Below, in pieces: positions 20,190-30,860 of a stretch of 64,000 nt of DNA (position 1 is the first letter of the stretch; each line of letters opens with the position of its first letter). The notes under the pieces are model-generated. The model did no database searches and was not told the DNA's origin. It saw nothing but the letters and a program-made list of their open reading frames with translations. Source of the stretch: Cryptomeria japonica. Lineage: Eukaryota; Streptophyta; Pinopsida; Cupressales; Cupressaceae. The translations under genes and the position numbers were made by a program. The DNA lies in the NCBI RefSeq assembly GCF_030272615.1, contig NC_081411.1, forward strand, positions 214,121,654-214,185,653, read 5' to 3'.

Positions 20190-21590
20190 CCTAAATTTAC
20201 CATGGAAGCATGGGGGAATTTTCCTCTTCGATCTACAGATATTCTCTACATTAAGGATTCCTTTAGATCTAGTATTAAAAGGCATGGAGAATCTCATGAA
20301 ACCTACTACAAACATAGCTTGAATATAGAGTGTAAACATCAAGCTATTAAGTCCTAACCACTAAATTAATTAAGGCTTCCTTTTTCATTCATCTTTTCCT
20401 ATATAGATCCATGCCCTTTTATTTAAAATATACTTTTTGGCATGAACAAATCAACTATTGTGGTTGGTGGGCATTGTAGATGCATTAATGGTATCTTCCC
20501 ACCATAAGTAAACTTCTTGTAATCAGACCCAAAATGATGAACATTGGTTACTTGGTAGTAAAGGACCTTTTATGATGGGTTTAAATCTTTTATGACTCAT
20601 TAAATACATTATAGGTTATCCATGAGGGTTGGTGGAAGTTTTGAACTATCAAATGTCAAGGAGAATCCATATCACATGCCTTCAATTATGTTGTAGAGGT
20701 TCATGGGTGACTAGGAAGTCACTCCCAAACATGATGTAGAATGCACAAAGTTTAAGGATTTAATATTTTTATGGAATTTCATAATATAAAATGTGAAGTG
20801 TCAAGGTTCAAGCCTACCTCATGATAGATACTAGGGAAATGGAATTTTGATAGGATAATAGTTATAAAGGGAAAATGAGATGAAAGTAAGATTATCAGAC
20901 TTGGTACTCAAGGATGGGAAAGTTTGACAATCTAGTTTGAAAGACTTAGAATATTTTTAGGTAAAGGATCAGGATATTATGGCTAAGAATACAGGCATGA
21001 CATTAAAGGAAATCCTAAAATTTTGCAACTCTAACAAATAGATAAAACACTAGAAAAAAAACTCTACTTAGACTATTTATGATCTCTTATATTTCTTGAG
21101 ACTTAGGGGACCCACATAGGATGTCTCAAATTGATTATCAATAATAGGTTGGAAAAAGGGTTAAATGTACAAAATGATAATAAAATGATAAGAAATGACA
21201 CAAAATAATGGGATGCCAACATTGTCTCTAGTTGGGATGTGTGTCTCTTACAAGCACAACAAGAAATGAATCTCCAAGAAGAACAAAAATAAGAAAATAA
21301 ATGGATTAGGATTGACTTATTAAAAAGAATAAAAATATATGAGTAAAACAGACTAGAGATTACAATTCACTTTAGATATTATTATCTCTCATTTATTCCC
21401 AGATATCATAATCTAACTAGAGATGTAGAAGTAGAACTAAAATATATCAAATTCTAAAGTGAGTAAAAATCTAATTATTCTAGAGGATGAAAGAACAATT
21501 GAAGAAAAAAACTTGACACCAAATGGAGGAGCTTTCCACCTCATATACCAATGCTTAGAATGGACTACAACATGCCACACTATCATCCTC
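20190..21590. repeat. 1.4-kb direct repeat, copy A
   Basis: Shares extended similarity with 22258-23600 at an offset of about 2,018-2,023 bp (for example the block at 20282 with 22300, and ACCAAATGGAGGAGC at 21518 with 23541). The first 400 bp also recur at 47185-47590. No coding domain is recognised. The repeats flank a Copia gag/BAHD chimera, so they may be LTR-like or part of a larger duplicated unit. Confidence 0.75.
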
Positions 21591-21594
21591 ACTT

Positions 21595-22182
21595 GATTCA
21601 ATTTGCACACCTTTAAATTTGCATTATAATTGTTGGTTTTCTTATTTCTTCACCTATCAATTACTAACAATCGATATTAGAGCTTTGTGAATTTGGTTTT
21701 TTGATAAGGGTTTCTAGATTTGAGTGGGACAAATGTCTAAGGAAGGAAGATTCAAGGTCAAAAACTTTAATGGTCAAAATTATTAACTATGAAAAATGTA
21801 GATGGAAGATTACCTATATCAAAAAGATTTTTGGCATCAATAATAAGGAAAAATGAAGAAATATGTCACAATGTCAGATGAAGAATGGGATATTTTTGTT
21901 AGAAAGGCACTGGGAACCATTTGTTTGTGCCTTGTACTATCTATAGCATTTAATATATCCAAAGAAGAAATAATTTTTGATTTGATGACAATACTTAAAA
22001 TAGTAATGTTAAAGCCTTGGCTTCAAATAAGGTATTTTTAATGAAAAGGTTATTTAATATGAAAATGGTTGAAGGTGATTATGTAGTACAACATTTAAAT
22101 TAATTTAATATAGTTACCAGTCAATTATCTTATGTAATGTAGTAAGTTTTGATGAAGATCTTAGGGATCTCTTAAATATAAT
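21595..22182 (+). pseudogene. Copia LTR end, primer site and Gag relic
   Basis: The terminal 75 bp of a Copia LTR ends CTAACA at 21669, followed by a mutated primer site (TATTAGAGC). Gag then reads FKVKNFNGQN..., SDEEWDIFVRKALGTICLCL and AFNISKEEIIFDLMT with several stops. The family is the same as the relic at 46514. The frame ends at a junction with BAHD 3' sequence at about 22183. Confidence 0.82.
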
Positions 22183-22257
22183 TGAATCTGATCCCAATCA
22201 CAATCTACTTCTAGTCACACAAAATCTCTTACATTTAGCTTAGGAATATCTTAGAAA
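22183..22257 (+). pseudogene. BAHD C-terminal fragment fused to Copia gag (copy 1)
   Basis: About 74 bp, roughly 88% identical by eye to the last codons and the start of the 3' flank of the BAHD pseudogene (complement of 14633-14706). The peptide reads ESDPNHNLLLVTQNLLHLA before the stop, against ESDANRILLQITQDFLHLA. It is joined upstream to Copia gag and downstream to the 1.4-kb repeat, on the plus strand. Confidence 0.8.
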
Positions 22258-23640
22258 TATTCTCTACATTTAGGATTCCTTAAGATTGAGTATGGAAATG
22301 CATGGATAATCTCATGAAATCTACTACAAATATAGCTTGAATGTGGAGTGTAAACATCAAGAAATGAAAACCTAATGACCAAATTAATTAAGGCTTTCTA
22401 TTTTCATTCATTTATTCCTATATAGATCCATGCCCTTTTATTCAAAATTTACTTTTTCGGCATGAACAAATTAAATCTTGTGGTTGGTGGGCATTGTAGA
22501 TGCATTAATGGTGTCATCCCTACTATTAGAAAACTTCTTGTAAATCAACCCCAAAATGATGAACATTTGTTACTTGGTAATAAAGGACCTTTTATGATGG
22601 TTTTAAACCTTTTATGACTAATTAAATATATTATAGGTCAAACATGAGGGTAGGTGGGATTTTTGAAATATCAAAAGTAAAGGAGAATCCATATCACATG
22701 CCTTCAATCAGGTTGTAGAGGTTCATGCGTGACTAGGAAGTCACTCCCAAACATGATGTAGAATGGGAAAAGTTTGTGGATTTAATTTTGTTATGAAATA
22801 TAATAATATAAATATAAAGTGTTAGGGTTCAATATTACTTCATGATAGATACTAGGGAAAGGGAATCCTGATTGGTTAATAGTTATAAACGGAAAATGAG
22901 ATGAAGGTTAGGTTTGTAGACTTGGTACTTATGGATGGGAAAGATTGACAATTTGATTTGAAAGGCTTAGAAGATTTTTAGGTAAAGGATTAAGATATTA
23001 GGGCTGAGAAAAAATGCATGACATTAAAGGAAATCCTAAAATTTTGCAACTCTAACAAATAGAGAAAACACTTAAAAAAACCTATACTGGGACTATTTAT
23101 GAGCTCTTTTATTTCTTGACACTTTGGGAACCCACATTGGATGTCTCAAATTGATTATTAATATTAGGTTGAAAATAGGGTTAAATGCACAACATGGTAA
23201 TAGAATGACAAGGAATGAGACACAAAATAATGGGATGCCGACATTGTCTCTAGTTAGGGATGAGTTTCTCTTACGATCCAAAGAAGAAGAAAAAATCTCC
23301 AATAAGAAAAAATGGACAAATAAATGGATTAGAATTAACTTATAGAAAAGAATAAAAATATATGAGAAAAAATAACTAGAGATTGCAATTCACTTTATAT
23401 TTTAATATCTCTCATCTATTCCCAAATCTCCTAAACTATCTAGATATGTAGAAGTAAAACTAAATTATATTAAAATCTAAAGTGACTAAAAATCTAATTA
23501 CTTTATAGGATGAAAGAACAATCTAAGAAAAGTAACTAACACCAAATGGAGGAGCTTTCCACCTCATATGTGAGTGCATAGAATGGAATACAGTGTGCCA
23601 CACTATCATCCTCACACAATTGATTCAATGGTTCCCAAAG
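22258..23640. repeat. 1.4-kb direct repeat, copy B
   Basis: Second copy of the 20190-21590 repeat, with small indels and substitutions. It begins right after the BAHD fragment with TATTCTCTACATTTAGGATT, as copy A does after GATCTACAGA. No coding content recognised. Confidence 0.75.
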
Positions 23641-23829
23641 TTCTCATTTCTAATGCCAAATTTTAATTCACTTGCACACATAGAGAACGAAAAAAATTGG
23701 GTCCGATTTTTTAAGGGTTTTTCTTAGTCAAACCCCCATTTTTCTCTTCTATTGTCCATAGATAGATAGAGATAAAATTTGAAAAAATGATAAATGAATA
23801 ATATTAAATCCTAACATTATTAGGAGTTT
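23641..23829. other. Left flank of the Penelope-like element
   Basis: Noncoding; nothing recognised. Confidence 0.4.
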
Positions 23830-23906
23830 AGTGTTATCAGATTTCCACGATCCATGCTAATATTCAATTATTTGTTTCTCAATTTGATTGTGTATACCAG
23901 TTTTTT

Positions 23907-23953
23907 ATCATCAACGTTTCAAATCACACTCCCTGATTCATCATCAGGATGAT
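23907..23953 (-). ncRNA. Hammerhead ribozyme motif A
   Basis: On the minus strand: helix I ATCATC paired with GATGAT, core CTGATGA, helix II around GGGAGTG, core GAAAC, then GTT before the predicted cleavage site. Helix III would be only two base pairs (AC/GU), the minimal type typical of Penelope elements, which usually works as a dimer. Core residues are intact. Confidence 0.78.
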
Positions 23954-23989
23954 CAAGAATGCCAAGGAGATGAAAAGTCTGCAATTTTT

Positions 23990-24036
23990 ATCATCACTGT
24001 TTCGAATCACACTCCGTGATTCATCATCAGGATGAT
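23990..24036 (-). ncRNA. Hammerhead ribozyme motif B (helix III altered)
   Basis: 83 bp from motif A. CTGATGA, helix II GAATCAC/GTGATTC and GAAAC are conserved, but the nucleotides after GAAAC read AGT instead of GTT. That breaks helix III and the conserved U before the cleavage position, so it is probably inactive. Confidence 0.72.
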
Positions 24037-24072
24037 CAAGAATGCCAAGGAGATGAAAAGTCTGCAATTTTT

Positions 24073-24119
24073 ATTATCAACGTTTCGAATCACACTCCAT
24101 GATTCATCATCAGGATGAT
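24073..24119 (-). ncRNA. Hammerhead ribozyme motif C
   Basis: 83 bp from motif B. CTGATGA, GAAAC and GTT are intact; one mismatch in helix I (GATAAT instead of GATGAT). Confidence 0.75.
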
Positions 24120-24171
24120 CAAGAATGCCAAGGAGATGATTTGCAAACTTTTCATCCCCTTGGCATTCTTG

Positions 24172-24218
24172 ATCATCCTGATGATGAATCACGGAGTGTG
24201 ATTTGAAACGTTGATGAT
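24172..24218 (+). ncRNA. Hammerhead ribozyme motif D
   Basis: Plus-oriented copy just before the coding region. Helix I ATCATC (24172-24177) pairs with GATGAT (24213-24218); CTGATGA at 24178-24184; helix II GAATCAC/GTGATTT around GGAGT; GAAAC at 24205-24209 followed by GTT. All core positions are present, with cleavage predicted after 24212. Confidence 0.82.
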
Positions 24219-24379
24219 AAAAAACTGGTATACACAATCGAATTGAGAAATAAATAATTGGATATTAGCATGGATTATGGAAATCTGATAACACTAATCG
24301 ATACCCTTCATGAGAAGGAATTATGTGTGAAATCTAAACAGCTGGAATGCCTAAGGATCAAGCTAGCAAAGAAGGTTGC

Positions 24380-27360
24380 AGATCTGACTTTTTGAAGCGT
24401 TGTAGAGATTGTCAGTTGATCCCCTCTTTCGTGAAAATTTCCCATCATCTTGCGAACGCCCACACGAGACATATTTTCTTTTAGGCCTGTCTTTCTCTCC
24501 TCAGATTAGTCATTAAATCAACAAGGAGGTCTATCAATTTTCTAAACGCTAGATTCTTGCCTCTTCATTTGGAGCTCGCTTCTTCATTACGTCCGGACCT
24601 TTGGGCTCGCCTGGACTTAACTTCCTATGCCAGGGCCATGGGCCATTAGGTGGAGTGTATCAAGAGACAAAAGAAGAAGTTCCTAGCTCTGCAACATAGA
24701 CGCCTTGCCAGCCATCATTCGCTGTCCCTTGCTATCTCGATCTCTCCTTACCCGTCACCTCACCAATCCTCGACTTCACCACACCCCTCTTTGCACTCGG
24801 TTTCTCCTCCCTGCTGGCCGGACCCCAACCCAGTTGTGAATCTCCTGCCGCATCCTCCCCAACAAGCGCTCTTTCCTATAGCAGACAGCGTAGGCTTTGT
24901 CAATAATGGGGATTATTCTCGTGTCTAGGATGATAACCACCTTTCACATCCCCGACAGCAATCGATCAATTCTTTTGAGGATTCCTCTTGCTCAAACGTG
25001 ATATCTGGTGGTTTTCCTTCGCTCCCCGAGAGTTCCAGCGTCCAAGCACAACAAGCTGACTTGCAACGGCCCCTTTCCAACAGCTCTTCCTTGTCACATC
25101 ATGGTACGTTGCCCTTGGCTCAACCACTCCAATCAACTCTCTCTTGCATTATTTGTTCGAATGATTTTGGCTTCCGTAATTTTGTTTCTTGCAAGCATGA
25201 CCTGTCTCAAGCCCCTTCTCTGGCATCACATCGGTGCCACATGTCATCTTTGGATTTGGTTGATCCTTCCCCTACGTCGCGTCCCGCTTCTAGCCCATCA
25301 CCGGCCTCTCTTCCCATTGAGTCACCCTTTAATGCCTCCCCCTCGTGTTCTCGTACCGTCTTAGGTGACGCCTCGTCCTCTCATTCTCTTTCCCCGAGTA
25401 GTCCCTTCCTTCCTCGGTCTTCTCCCATTATTTCTCCTACTAAGAATTGGGAGTTGAAGCTTGTTGTCAATTTGTCTCATGCCTTCATTGATCCTCTCGC
25501 CTTTAACTTTCTCAAGCGTGGTCTTAGCTTTGTTGTGGCTCGTCGTTCCATCCCTCATGTTGACTTCCTTATTGAGATTGAGAATGTGGTCTGCACGCTC
25601 CCCGTTGATGTTGCTGAAGAGGTTAGAAAAGATTGTGTAATGGCTCTTCGACATACCAAACCTCCAAAATGCAACGTTCCTAAAGCTGAGATTCTTGCTT
25701 TTAATCAACTTATGAGAAATAGTGACCTCATTATTTCTAAATCGGACAAGGGCTATGCCAACATCATTATGGACAAGCATGATTACATTTCCAAAATGCA
25801 TGCCCTTCTTGCGGGCACCAATAGCTACGAAATTGTGTCTTGTAACCCTTGTCCCAAGATCATGAAGAAAGTCAAATTGGCTATCTCTAGCTCTCCCTTT
25901 GATGATGTGACCAAGTGGCATCTTCTTCCGTCTAAGGAAGTGACTCCTCGTATCTACGGGGCCCCAAAAATTCATAAAGTTGGCATTCCTTTGAGACCTA
26001 TTGTTGACACTATTGGTTCTCCTACTTAAAAATTGGCCTCCTTTCTTACCAAATTAATCTCGCCTCTGGTGGGTAACTTTGTCTTCTTCATCAAAGACTC
26101 CACCCATTTTGTCCAATTATCAAAGAGACCAAATTGGAGAGAGATGACATCTTGGTGAGCTTTGATGTGGTCTCCCTCTTTACTAAGGTGCCCATTCTCG
26201 ATTCCATAGAGATTGTTAAACGTAAGGTTAGTGGGGAGATTGCCTCCTTGGTGGAACCGTGCCTCAGATCCACATTCTTTTCGTTCCAAGGGGTCATCTA
26301 TAAGCAGGTTGATGGGGTGGCCATGGGCTCCCCTCTCTCCCCAATTCTAGCCAACTTATATATATGGAACACTTTGAGGACTTGGCCTTGCATTCTTTCC
26401 CACTCAAGCCTAAGTGATGGAAGCGATACATGGATGACACCAATGTTTGTTGGCCCCATGGTCGGGACAAGTTACATGACTTTCATTCTCACCTTAACAA
26501 CATTTCTCCATGTACGACTTTCACCATAGAGCTTGAGTCCAACAACCAATTATCTTTCCTTGATGTCTTAATCCTCAAAAAACCCAATGGCTCCCTTGGT
26601 CGTTGGGTTTTCCGCAAAGCCACCCATATCGATATGTATCTTCATTCTTCTTCACATCACCTAGCCAAAAATCTGGGATTCTACAAACCTTGGCCTTAAG
26701 AGCCCATTGCATTTGTGACAATGAGAACCTTATTCATGAGCTCGCTCATCTTCATCTAGTCTTTTGGTGGAATGGATACTCGAACAAACAAATCTCTAGA
26801 GCCTTCCACGAAGCCAAATCTTATTTCCACTCGGTCACCACCCCTCAGCCTCCCTTCCTCCTCTTCTTTTGGGTGTGTCCCTTCCTTATGTTGAAGGCAT
26901 TTCCCACAAGATCACTATAATTCTTCTCAAAAAAGATTTGTGGTGTGCTTTCAAACCCTTTTCCACCTTGAAAAAGCATGTGCCCCCTCTCAAAGACTCC
27001 AAGGATGTCTTTTTAGAGTCAGGAGTCTACAAGGTCATTTTCTCCTGCGACATCCCCTTTATTGGTGAAATAGGCTATTAGTTCATTACTAGAATCAAAG
27101 AACATGGTGTTGATATCAATCATGAGCATGTGCTCAAATTGGCCTTAGCCGAACATTCCTCTACCACCAAGCATCATATTTGTTTAGAGAACACTCAAAT
27201 CTTGTGTAAGGAGGACAACTTCTTCAAATGGAAGCTTAAAGAGGCTGTCGAGATCATTAATCATCTGACCAATCGTAATCGAGATGATGGGTTAAACCTA
27301 AGCCTATCTTGGCATCCTTTACTCTCTATCCTTAGGAGCCATCAGCGACCCCCATCTTGA
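24380..27360 (+). pseudogene. Penelope-like RT/GIY-YIG polyprotein, broken
   Basis: One frame from about 24380 (FLKRCRDCQLIPSFVKISHH) runs to 26029 with in-frame stops near 24482, at 24647 and 24926, and TAA at 26027. The RT core reads ISKSDKGYANIIMDKHDY and YGAPKIHKVGIPLRPIVDT; after a shift comes ILVSFDVVSLFTKVPI (motif A Asp), DGVAMGSPLSPILANLY (motif B), then, after a 2-bp shift and a TGA, KRYMDDTNVCWPHG (motif C, YMDD intact). LSFLDVLILKKPNGSLG and the THIDMYLHSSSHH stretch complete the RT. After more shifts the nuclease reads SGVYKVIFSCDIPFIGEIGY, a GIY..YIG pair with Tyr to Phe in YIG, then RIKEHGVDIN and LAEHSSTTKHHICLENTQIL. It primes reverse transcription at nuclease-made nicks. This copy is dead. 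Confidence 0.9.
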
Positions 27361-27923
27361 TCTCTCTCCGCCTTGCTTTCCCTTCTTCTCTTCTCTCCTC
27401 CCCCTCCTCTTGTTTTTCTTTTCTTTTCCTCCTTTATTTCTCTCTTGAGCCTCTTTTTGTCTCCTTTATTTTGGTGTTTATTTGTTTTCATTCCCTTCCT
27501 ATTTCTCTTCTTTGATCTTTTTACTCTCGGGTTTTTGTATTGTGTGTTTTTGAGTGGCTCGTTTTAGTTTGTTTGCTTCCTATTTATTCTTCTTTCCTTG
27601 TATTTATATTTCTAGGTTGTGCTCTTGTCTTTAGTGTGCTATTTAGATGTGTGTGGGTGTATACATATTTGCATATACATGTATGCATATATAAATACAT
27701 ACATGGCCGCATATATTCACACACACACATTTCTATATAGTATGTATGTATTTATGTATGTATGTGTGTATGTATGTATGTATATGTATACATATATATA
27801 TGTGTGTGTGTGTGTATGTATATACATATATTAATATATGTATATATGGATAAATATGCATATACATATATAAATATATATATGTATATACATATATTCA
27901 CATACATACATACATATACATAC

Positions 27924-27956
<33 letters not shown>

Positions 27957-27965
27957 TGTATGTGT
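27361..27965 (+). repeat. Penelope 3' UTR: T/C-rich block and (TATG)n microsatellite
   Basis: A T/C-rich stretch to about 27640, then alternating TATG, TATA, TGTG and CATA motifs (about 27650-27965) ending in perfect (TATG)n. Frames on both strands encode only Tyr/Ile/Val/His repeats and are not genes. Confidence 0.8.
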
Positions 27966-29604
27966 GGTGGCGGGAAAAGCGAGATCGGGTGACTAGGACC
28001 TAATCCCACTTTTGCCAACACATTGGGAATATGAAAGAGCCTAGGGAGATAGCTAACTTTGGCTACTTCTTGTGAGAAAGAGAGATCCAAATATTATCTC
28101 TTAGGGTTTATATTCCTCTTGTTGCAAATGATAAGAAAAACTAGGTTTTGAATGATCAACTAGACTAGGAGATAAAGAATGAAGCATAAATGAACTCGAA
28201 AATGCACAAACTTGCAGATCTGAAACTGAGGCAATGAAAGAATGAAAGGGGGAGGATTCTGGATGTGTACCTGATGCTGCCAATTGACCAAAACTGACTT
28301 GGACTAGGGTGCCATGCCAATGTCCTGTTTCTGCAGACAAGAGGCTGCAACTGAGAAACTGTAAATCTGAGATCCTGAAGCTGCAACCAGCTAAAAATCA
28401 CTGAAAAGTAGGGGGACCATGGCACCACGCCATTGTCCTAGGTAGGACCAGGGCACCACGCCCCTGTCCTAGGTAGATTAGAGCAGATCTGATGATTCTG
28501 GGTGGTTCATGTGCCTTTTATTGAGCTGAAAATGCCTTCGGGTACATGTTTCTAAACCTGCAACTGAAAAGGGAAGGTTTGGGTGGCTATATAGGGTTTT
28601 TCCTTAGTAAAACCCCTGTGTCGATGATTTTCACCTCCACAAATAGCCGATAATGTACTGAAAATGTTTGTGCTAGAACCTTGTGTGTATGCAAGACCCT
28701 AAAATGAAAGTAAACAATCTAGAGCAACCCTAAAGAGTAAACCCTAGTTGCTTGTAATTGACAACGTAAATTCTCTAAATCAATGATGCAAAGTAATCTA
28801 AAGCATCAATGTAAATATGCAAATTGATGTAAAGAAGCTCATACCAAGACATGAAAATAACATGAAATCATACCAATCCCCAAGGGAGAGATATTGCCAC
28901 TAGATCTCCTATTATTCTTCAATGTCTTCAAGGCTCCTAATTGATGAGGAATGCTTGACAAATGCTTGGTGAATGTTGTTGAACAATCCACATAGGCTTC
29001 TCTTTCACTACATAGAAGGCTCCTTATGCTCCAAAAACCTACTCTTAGATTCTTAGTAGATTCATCCATAAGAAAGAGAGCTCTTATGTATGAAACCCTA
29101 GATCTTAATTACGACTTAATTTTGCCTTTAGGACGACCTAGGAATTGAATTTCCCACCAATATTTTGGGGTTAAGCATTATAATATCATATAATTGTGCT
29201 CCCAAAATTTCAAGAAAAAAATCGAGGACCGTGGCAGGAACACACATGGTCCAACCAAATTTTCACCAAACTTTCAGGGCCATTAGATGTGATGATATTA
29301 GAGTGGATCCCAAAGTTAGAACTGATTTCAAGGTGTTTTGATATGCGAAATCAGGCCTTAAAGGTCGAAATAGGACATATTTAGGGTTTATGATGAAATG
29401 ATTTATAAAAAGGGGCACACTTAGGGTAAGGGGCCCAATTTTATAATGCGAGGAGTGGTGAAATAGGACTTTAAATTTAATTAAATTAATTAATTAAATT
29501 CTTAAAGGGAAATAATAATGCAAGATGCAAACACACTAAGGCGGGTGCTAACCTAAGTGTGAAATTGTACCACCCTAAGAAGGGTGTACAATTTACGATA
29601 GTAC
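27966..29604. mobile_element. Unclassified 1.6-kb insertion in the TATG microsatellite
   Basis: Non-repetitive sequence interrupts the microsatellite, which resumes as ATGTATGTATG at about 29606, so the repeat itself may be the duplicated target. The right end carries a strong hairpin (29562-29594: AAATTGTAC, CACCCT, a loop, AGGGTG, TACAATTT). Around 28410-28475 are two tandem GACCAnGGCACCACGCC...TGTCCTAGG units. No coding domain is visible. No clear TG..CA or CTRR end was found, so the class is open. Confidence 0.45.
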
Positions 29605-30035
29605 AATATGTATGTATGTACACATTCATAAATATGTGTGTGTATTTATATATGTTCTTTCTTATTTATTTATATACTTACACTCACTCACTTCTTACAT
29701 TCATATTTAGATATTTGTAGACACGCTCATATGGTGGTATGTTGTATTCCCCAGTTTTTTCTCATATTTATAGCTTGTAGTCCTTGTTTTAGGATTTTTG
29801 TTTCTTGTTATTTATATTTATTTATTTTATGTCTTTTCCACTTTTATTTATTCTTTTTGACTTTTGAGCATTCTAGTTTTTTGGTTTTCTTTATGTTTTG
29901 GTTTATTGTATTGTTTTGGGTTATTATTATTCTATATTATTTTTCCTTGTTTTATGTGCCCCTTCTTACCCTACATATCTTTTTATTCCTCTTTAGGTTT
30001 GCAACTAGCTATTTTTCATCTACTTGGTATTCTTG

Positions 30036-30082
30036 ATTATCCTAATGATGAATTACAGAATGTGATTCGAAACGTTGATGAT
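30036..30082 (+). ncRNA. Hammerhead ribozyme motif E (3' copy, core mutated)
   Basis: 3' terminal copy of the Penelope element. GAAAC (30069-30073) and GTT are intact, but the first core reads CTAATGA instead of CTGATGA and helix I has one mismatch, so self-cleavage should be lost. Confidence 0.75.
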
Positions 30083-30257
30083 AAAAAAATTATATACACA
30101 ATTGAATCCAAAAACAAATAATTGCATATTAGCAGTTTAAAAGTAGAGATATAAATGTTGATATGTGGTGACTAATCATGCTACAGGAAGTTTGTGCCTA
30201 TAAGAAGTTTGCAATTGTAGGAAGGACATCAATATGTTAATTGCACTATAGTAAGGA

Positions 30258-30353
30258 TGTTAGAAAATAGTTATAATTTAATTGTTGGTTAAATCATTTA
30301 AGTTATTAAAAATAAAATGTATGAAACTAATTTTTTTTGGATTCATATGAAAG
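30258..30353 (+). repeat. Copia LTR, left piece (split by Gypsy)
   Basis: TGTTAGAAAATAG at 30258 begins a Copia LTR that is interrupted at 30353 by the Gypsy element and resumes at 46240, ending CCTAACA at 46513. Spliced length is about 370 bp. GAAAG at 30349-30353 is the left copy of the Gypsy target duplication. Confidence 0.75.
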
Positions 30354-30487
30354 TGTTACCTTGTGATTCGTCCCTCATAACAAGAGTGAGTCACCTTGCA
30401 AAATTTTTAGTTGAGTCCTTGTCTTGTTTAAAATTTATTGGTTCAATCCCTAATTCATTTGTAAATTGTTTCTAAATCCTTAGCGTC

Positions 30488-30860
30488 AAGTTTCAATGGT
30501 CTGTTTGAACCTCATGAACCCCTCGAACCATCTTGAAAAGAGTTCATAGTGTTCATTTAGGTACCACAGGTTCTAAGTTGTGTCTAAGATATTTTAAGGC
30601 TAATATTTACGTCAAGTGTTTTTCAGCAGCTCTATTTTATGGTCGCGGTCAATGTTTCATATCCTTTCTCTCCAGACCGTGAACCATTTGAACTTAGTTC
30701 AAACAGTTCAGTGTTGTTCAACATGTTCGATGAAGTTCAAAGGGCCAATGACAATCAACAAAGTTAATCTTTTCAAAAGGAAATCTCCTTGGTGCAGCAT
30801 ATGCTTTGAACTACCTGAACCCTCATGAAGTCAGTTCAAATTATTCATGCATGTTCAAAT
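30488..30860 (+). promoter_or_regulatory. U3 cluster of GTTCA/TGAAC half-sites
   Basis: About 16 copies of GTTCA or its complement TGAAC in some 370 bp, often paired as TTGAACTTAGTTCAA-like inverted arrangements. The cluster is conserved in the other LTR at 41450-41820. The position upstream of the putative TATA suggests binding sites for a host factor (inference). Confidence 0.5.

Larger units (their letters stand above)
23830..24305. repeat. Penelope terminal repeat: head-to-head inverted copies
   Basis: A minus-oriented arm (23830-23955) mirrors a plus-oriented arm (24150-24303) over about 140 bp, including TTAGTGTTATCAG / CTGATAACACTAA at the outer ends. Between them the minus-oriented unit is repeated with an 83-bp period. 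This is the usual partial inverted duplication left by Penelope-type reverse transcription at the 5' end. Confidence 0.85.
23830..30125 (+). mobile_element. Penelope-like retroelement (Dryad-like), decayed
   Basis: Structure from left to right: a terminal region holding three minus-oriented and one plus-oriented hammerhead repeats, a broken RT/GIY-YIG ORF (24380-27360), a T/C-rich and microsatellite 3' UTR, a 1.6-kb secondary insertion (27966-29604), and a 3' copy of the terminal sequence with a fifth hammerhead (30036-30082). Terminal sequences share AAATAATTG near the 3' ends. Complex terminal repeats with inverted copies and hammerhead motifs are established features of EN(+) Penelope-like elements. 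Among plants these are known chiefly from conifers, which is the main basis for the organism call. Confidence 0.85.

Noticed and set aside
23830-24305. CRISPR-like or satellite array
   Set aside because: The 83-bp repeats are hammerhead-bearing Penelope termini, not spaced repeats with unique spacers.
25361-25975. 204-codon minus-strand frame opposite the Penelope RT
   Set aside because: Antisense shadow of the RT-coding frame, with no domain of its own.
27022-27360. Group I intron homing endonuclease as the source of the GIY-YIG motif
   Set aside because: It lies directly downstream of a Penelope-type RT in the order and spacing expected for Penelope elements; no intron core is visible.
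27540-28090. Tyr/Ile/Val/His-rich frames on both strands
   Set aside because: Translation of the TATG/TACA microsatellite.
28101-29069. Minus-strand frames of 76-87 codons in the microsatellite insertion
   Set aside because: Short, no ATG-domain combination and no similarity recognised; consistent with chance.
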